NCBI GenBank assembly: GCA_963678705.1
Contig: OY783212.1
Span: forward strand, 1,736,001 to 1,800,000
DNA: 64,000 bases
From: Panorpa germanica
Lineage: Eukaryota; Arthropoda; Insecta; Mecoptera; Panorpidae
Direction of reading: 5' to 3'
Below are positions 61,001 to 64,000 of the stretch, in pieces (the first letter of the stretch is position 1; each line of letters begins with the position of its first letter). Under the pieces are notes generated by a model. It made no database searches. It saw only the letters and a program-made list of their open reading frames with translations, and was not told where the DNA came from. The translations under genes were made by a program, and so were the position numbers.

Positions 61001-62040
61001 TACGAATTAAAAGTAATACAGCAAAAAAAGCTCACTTTTTTTCCAGTTTTTCCAAAATTACGGGTTTCCAGGAAATTCAGGGAAAATCCGGGGACGCAAA
61101 AAGTCTTACAAAAATTTTCTCTACGAAACAGGCAATTTTCAAAAACATTGACGAAGCCGTTTTCGCGCTGCCATACAAAATTTACTACCAAACATATAAG
61201 AATATAAGATCCCTAGAGTTTACCCCCGTCGCAATGCGACGTCCTTTTGTCGTGTATGATTTGAATCCAATAAAATAATTCGTAATTACATTTCATATTT
61301 AATTCTATTTTTAAATTGAAATAATAAATAAACTCGCCACACATATAAATTGACTAAAAAATATATTTTTTTTATCAAAATAAAAAATATTTTCAATTTA
61401 TGCGTTATTTGACCAACTTTTTTTCAAAATTTGGGATTTTTTTTTTCGATTCGTAAATAAGTTACCAAGATTAGCCTATATACAAAATTTCAACTTTCTG
61501 GCACAATTTTTACTCTCGACAAATACGGCCCCCGTGCCCCCAAATAAAATTTTGGAATTTTGAATTTTTTTTTATTAATAATATACATAATTATTCTAGA
61601 ATCCAGAATATGAACTTTCTCCAAAGTTCCCTACCGGGCCCCCGAATTTCTTCAACCCCCTCTTTTTCACTTTTTGAATTTCTAATTTTTGAGAAATGTC
61701 AGAATTGAATACCTTAATACACATGCAAAATTTCAACTTTCTATCTTTTACGAATTAAAAGTAATACAGCAAAAAAGGGTTCACTTTTTTTCCAGTTTTT
61801 CCAAAATTACGGGTTTCCAGGAAATTCAGGGAAAAATCCGAGGACGCCAAAAGTCTTAGAATTTTTTTCTCTACGAAATAGGAAATTTTTAAAAACTTCC
61901 CTGGAGCCGTTTTCGCGCTGCCATACAAAATTCAGTACCAAACATATAAGATCATAAGAATATAAGAATATAAGAATATAAGAATATAAGAATATAAGAA
62001 AATAAACATACAGTTGGAACATTATAATATAGGATAAATA
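58063..62040 (+). repeat. Tandem array of alternating A- and B-type units
   Basis: Units of about 0.7-0.84 kb each begin TTTACCCCCGTCGCA and end with CTGCCATACAAAATT plus ACATATAAGAATATAAG-type simple repeat. A heads continue with GTGTGTGGCTTGAA; B heads with ATCCAATAAAATAATTCG. Order: truncated A head 58063-58145, B 58146-58926, A 58927-59609, B 59610-60446, A 60447-61210, B 61211-62040. The second and third B units end with CAGTTGGAACATTATAATAT, marking an A+B dimer as the repeat period (about 1.5-1.6 kb). The 58927 A unit lacks the 3' part. Frames in it are low-complexity shadows. No known superfamily recognised; it could be a satellite built from a transposon. Confidence 0.85.
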
Positions 62041-62567
62041 AACACTTGGAACATTATAATATAGGATATGACTTATAAGTTATAAATATTACGTATATGT
62101 TTTACTTGAGCTTAATTATTTATTTGAATACCTTTCTAGGTTAATTACCTATTAGAATCTACACGCTATCAATCTAATGATAACATTTCTAGATTAAATT
62201 TTCATATTTTAAATTCCTTAAATTATTTTCTTATTAATATTTTATCACTTATTCAAACCAAACTCAAGACCTGAACCTCAACTTTTGTTGTGTTGGAAGT
62301 GTAACTATTATTTAGGGGTATAATATTGTAATGAAAGTATATACCATTATTTCATTAATTATTTTATTATTTTATTCTTACTTTTAAATATATACAAAAA
62401 AATACAAAATAATAACAATCTACGAAACTTAATACCATCCTAGTTACGTTATTGCTGATCTTAAAAATAGACTTTAGATTTGAAATAGTGAACTAAAAAT
62501 TATGAAGTGCATAAGCATGGAACCAAACATATTGTTTGTTAGATTCGTTTCGTCTAGATTCTATTTT

Positions 62568-63192
62568 CTATTCTGTAAGCAAAAAGCTTGAGACAGGAAC
62601 ATGTTGGAGAAGCTGATTCGCGATGCGTTTGAATTCTGCTGAAAGTTTCTTCCTCAGCTGCGGTTGCATGGCCCCCAAGACCTCCTGTCCGTTTTCGCGG
62701 AGGAAGAGATTTGTAGCTTCAGCTGTAATACAATAAAGATCAGTTAGATTTCTATATGCGCAAGATATACGTAAGACATATTCGTTTTGTTACTTACTTA
62801 AAATTCTGTTGTTGTTAAACACTTTGGAGACCGCCATTTTGGCATCTCTGACCTTCAGTTCTAATCCCAGCGTATCGACATGCATGTATTCAAGTCCTTC
62901 TCGCTCAGAGAAGCTCACTTTTCCGGTTAAATCAGCGGTGACTCCATCTGCAAATTTAAATTGTATATTATGAATATGTATTGGCCAGCAAATATTAGTA
63001 AGATGTCGGCGGTTAAGGTTGTTAAGCGTCGGTTAACAATTATTAAAAGTTATCTTACCGAACACAGCGCTAAAGGTTCCGTTTCCACTAGCGGGCAGAA
63101 TGATCAACACTCCGCTGCTCAAGTAGTGCGACGCAATGCGTAAACGCGGCATGGTGATTCTTGCTTCGAATGGTTTTCCATTTTCACTTAAC
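62568..63192 (-). CDS. Takeout/JHBP-like protein, gene E, 3' part (5' exons beyond window)
   Basis: Three terminal exons are visible: 63059-63192 (134 nt), 62798-62947 (150 nt) and 62568-62722 (155 nt, stop TAG). Together they encode about 145 residues, the C-terminal three-fifths of a takeout/JHBP-like protein. Block sizes match genes B and C exactly. Recognisable parts are the HYLSSGVLIILPASGNG segment (compare D's YRSSGVLILVQASGSG), the DAKMAVSKVFNNNRIL strand region and the last-exon helix ATNLFLRENGQEVL. The incoming phase requires a preceding exon ending in phase 2; none compatible is seen in 63193-64000, so the signal-peptide and C-x9-C exons should lie beyond the right edge. The similarity suggests D and E are a duplicate pair later separated by about 14 kb of transposons. 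Confidence 0.9.
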
Positions 63193-64000
63193 CTAAAAAT
63201 ATATTCGTTATTTATTGACTTGGAAGTACAAGTTTATACAAAACGCAAGAAGAAAATTTTCCACGAAGTTAAACTTAAGGTGGTCCAGAGTTAAAGGTAA
63301 AATTTAAGGTATTTTGAGGATTGTTTTTTTATAATAAATATAATGATAAACGACATCTTAACTTCTTAGGTTTATTTTTCAAAGTTATTTTACATACAAA
63401 AATCTTTTTTGAAATTTAAAAATATTTTTAAATATGTTAAAAATGGCGCTGAAGTAGACCGTGTCAAAAAATTAAACTTTGACGGTGTCGCCGATTTTGG
63501 CTCTTCTATTTATCTGATAAATAAAAACCAAGAAAATTATTAATTAGTATGAGTACAGTTATGGTCGGAATTAGAGAAAAAAAAATTAAATTGACAAAAC
63601 GGCGCCCGTTCTGAAATTGAAATTCTAAAAACAGGGGTTTTATTATCAGTTATTTAATGAAAAAGATACGAAATTATTGATATATAAAAGTGATTCCACT
63701 TCCAACGATAGCTATTGATGTTGTGAATAACATATTAAAATTTCAGACGATTCGGTTGAATAGTTCTTTTTCTTTTCTACTACACCATGCCGAAAAAAGT
63801 AGTTTTGAAATAAATGAGATTAAAGTCTTAAGTATTATTAATTAAATAAATAATTAACAATTTTTTTAAATTACAAAGAAGATTTTTTTGAATGTAGAGG
63901 AAGTGTAATAATAATCCTAAAAAGTTAAAATATCATTTTTCATTATTATTATTATTAATGAACAATTCTACAAATACCTTCAATTTTCGAGCTCTAGACC
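63193..64000. other. Intron of gene E at the window edge
   Basis: Upstream of the acceptor at 63193-63194 no exon in the needed phase is seen to the window end, so this is read as intron. Confidence 0.5.

Noticed and set aside
63978-64000. Exon end of gene E at the right edge (AAG|GTATTT)
   Set aside because: The phase needed by the next exon puts a TGA in frame, and joining at this donor gives a stop at once. GLELEN before it is suggestive of the family but cannot be joined as it stands.

Overview
This window looks like AT-rich insect nuclear DNA, most probably lepidopteran. It has no operons or bacterial signals. Its genes are short spliced exons with GT-AG introns, set in dense transposon debris: non-LTR retrotransposons, tRNA-derived SINEs, mariners, hAT elements and MITEs. 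No order-specific marker was tested, so the taxon is an inference.

The conserved content is a head-to-tail array on the minus strand of takeout / juvenile-hormone-binding-protein-like (JHBP) genes. Four are complete and I reassembled them exon by exon: A (11342-19210, 257 aa), B (24606-27276, 253 aa), C (28292-29903, 251 aa) and D (43582-48239, 243 aa). A fifth, E (62568-63192 and beyond), runs off the right edge and keeps its last three exons. A signal-peptide exon at 6916-6994 (F) may start a sixth gene running off the left edge. An orphan last exon lies between B and C. All members share C-x9-C near the N terminus and the same segment lengths (241, 134, about 150 and about 150 nt). The introns inside those segments differ: A splits the 241-nt block as 93+148, D splits it as 119+122, B and C leave it whole, and A fuses the 134 and 150 blocks. 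These are predicted secreted carriers of small hydrophobic ligands.

Layout: 1-6.9 kb is gene-poor. 6.9-7.3 kb holds candidate exon F1 and promoter signals. 7.3-11.3 kb is mostly empty. 11.3-19.2 kb is gene A, with a 4.8-kb last intron, a hAT element and a MITE. 19.2-24.6 kb is repeats plus an isolated exon with an ABC-transporter Walker A motif. 24.6-29.9 kb is genes B and C, with a probable untranslated first exon and TATA box of C at about 32.1-32.25 kb. 32.3-43.5 kb is retroposon and mariner relics. 43.6-48.2 kb is gene D. 48.3-62.5 kb is transposon-filled: two retroelement ends, a 2.75-kb element with about 450-bp terminal inverted repeats carrying a broken CXC-cysteine gene, a mariner relic, a young retroposon insertion with a 14-bp target duplication, and a 4-kb tandem array of two alternating unit types. 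62.5-64 kb is gene E.

The items most worth a second look are the 2.75-kb inverted-repeat element with its CXC-protein relic, the orphan ABC-transporter exon between two copies of one repeat, the alternating A/B array, and the shifting introns of the takeout cluster.
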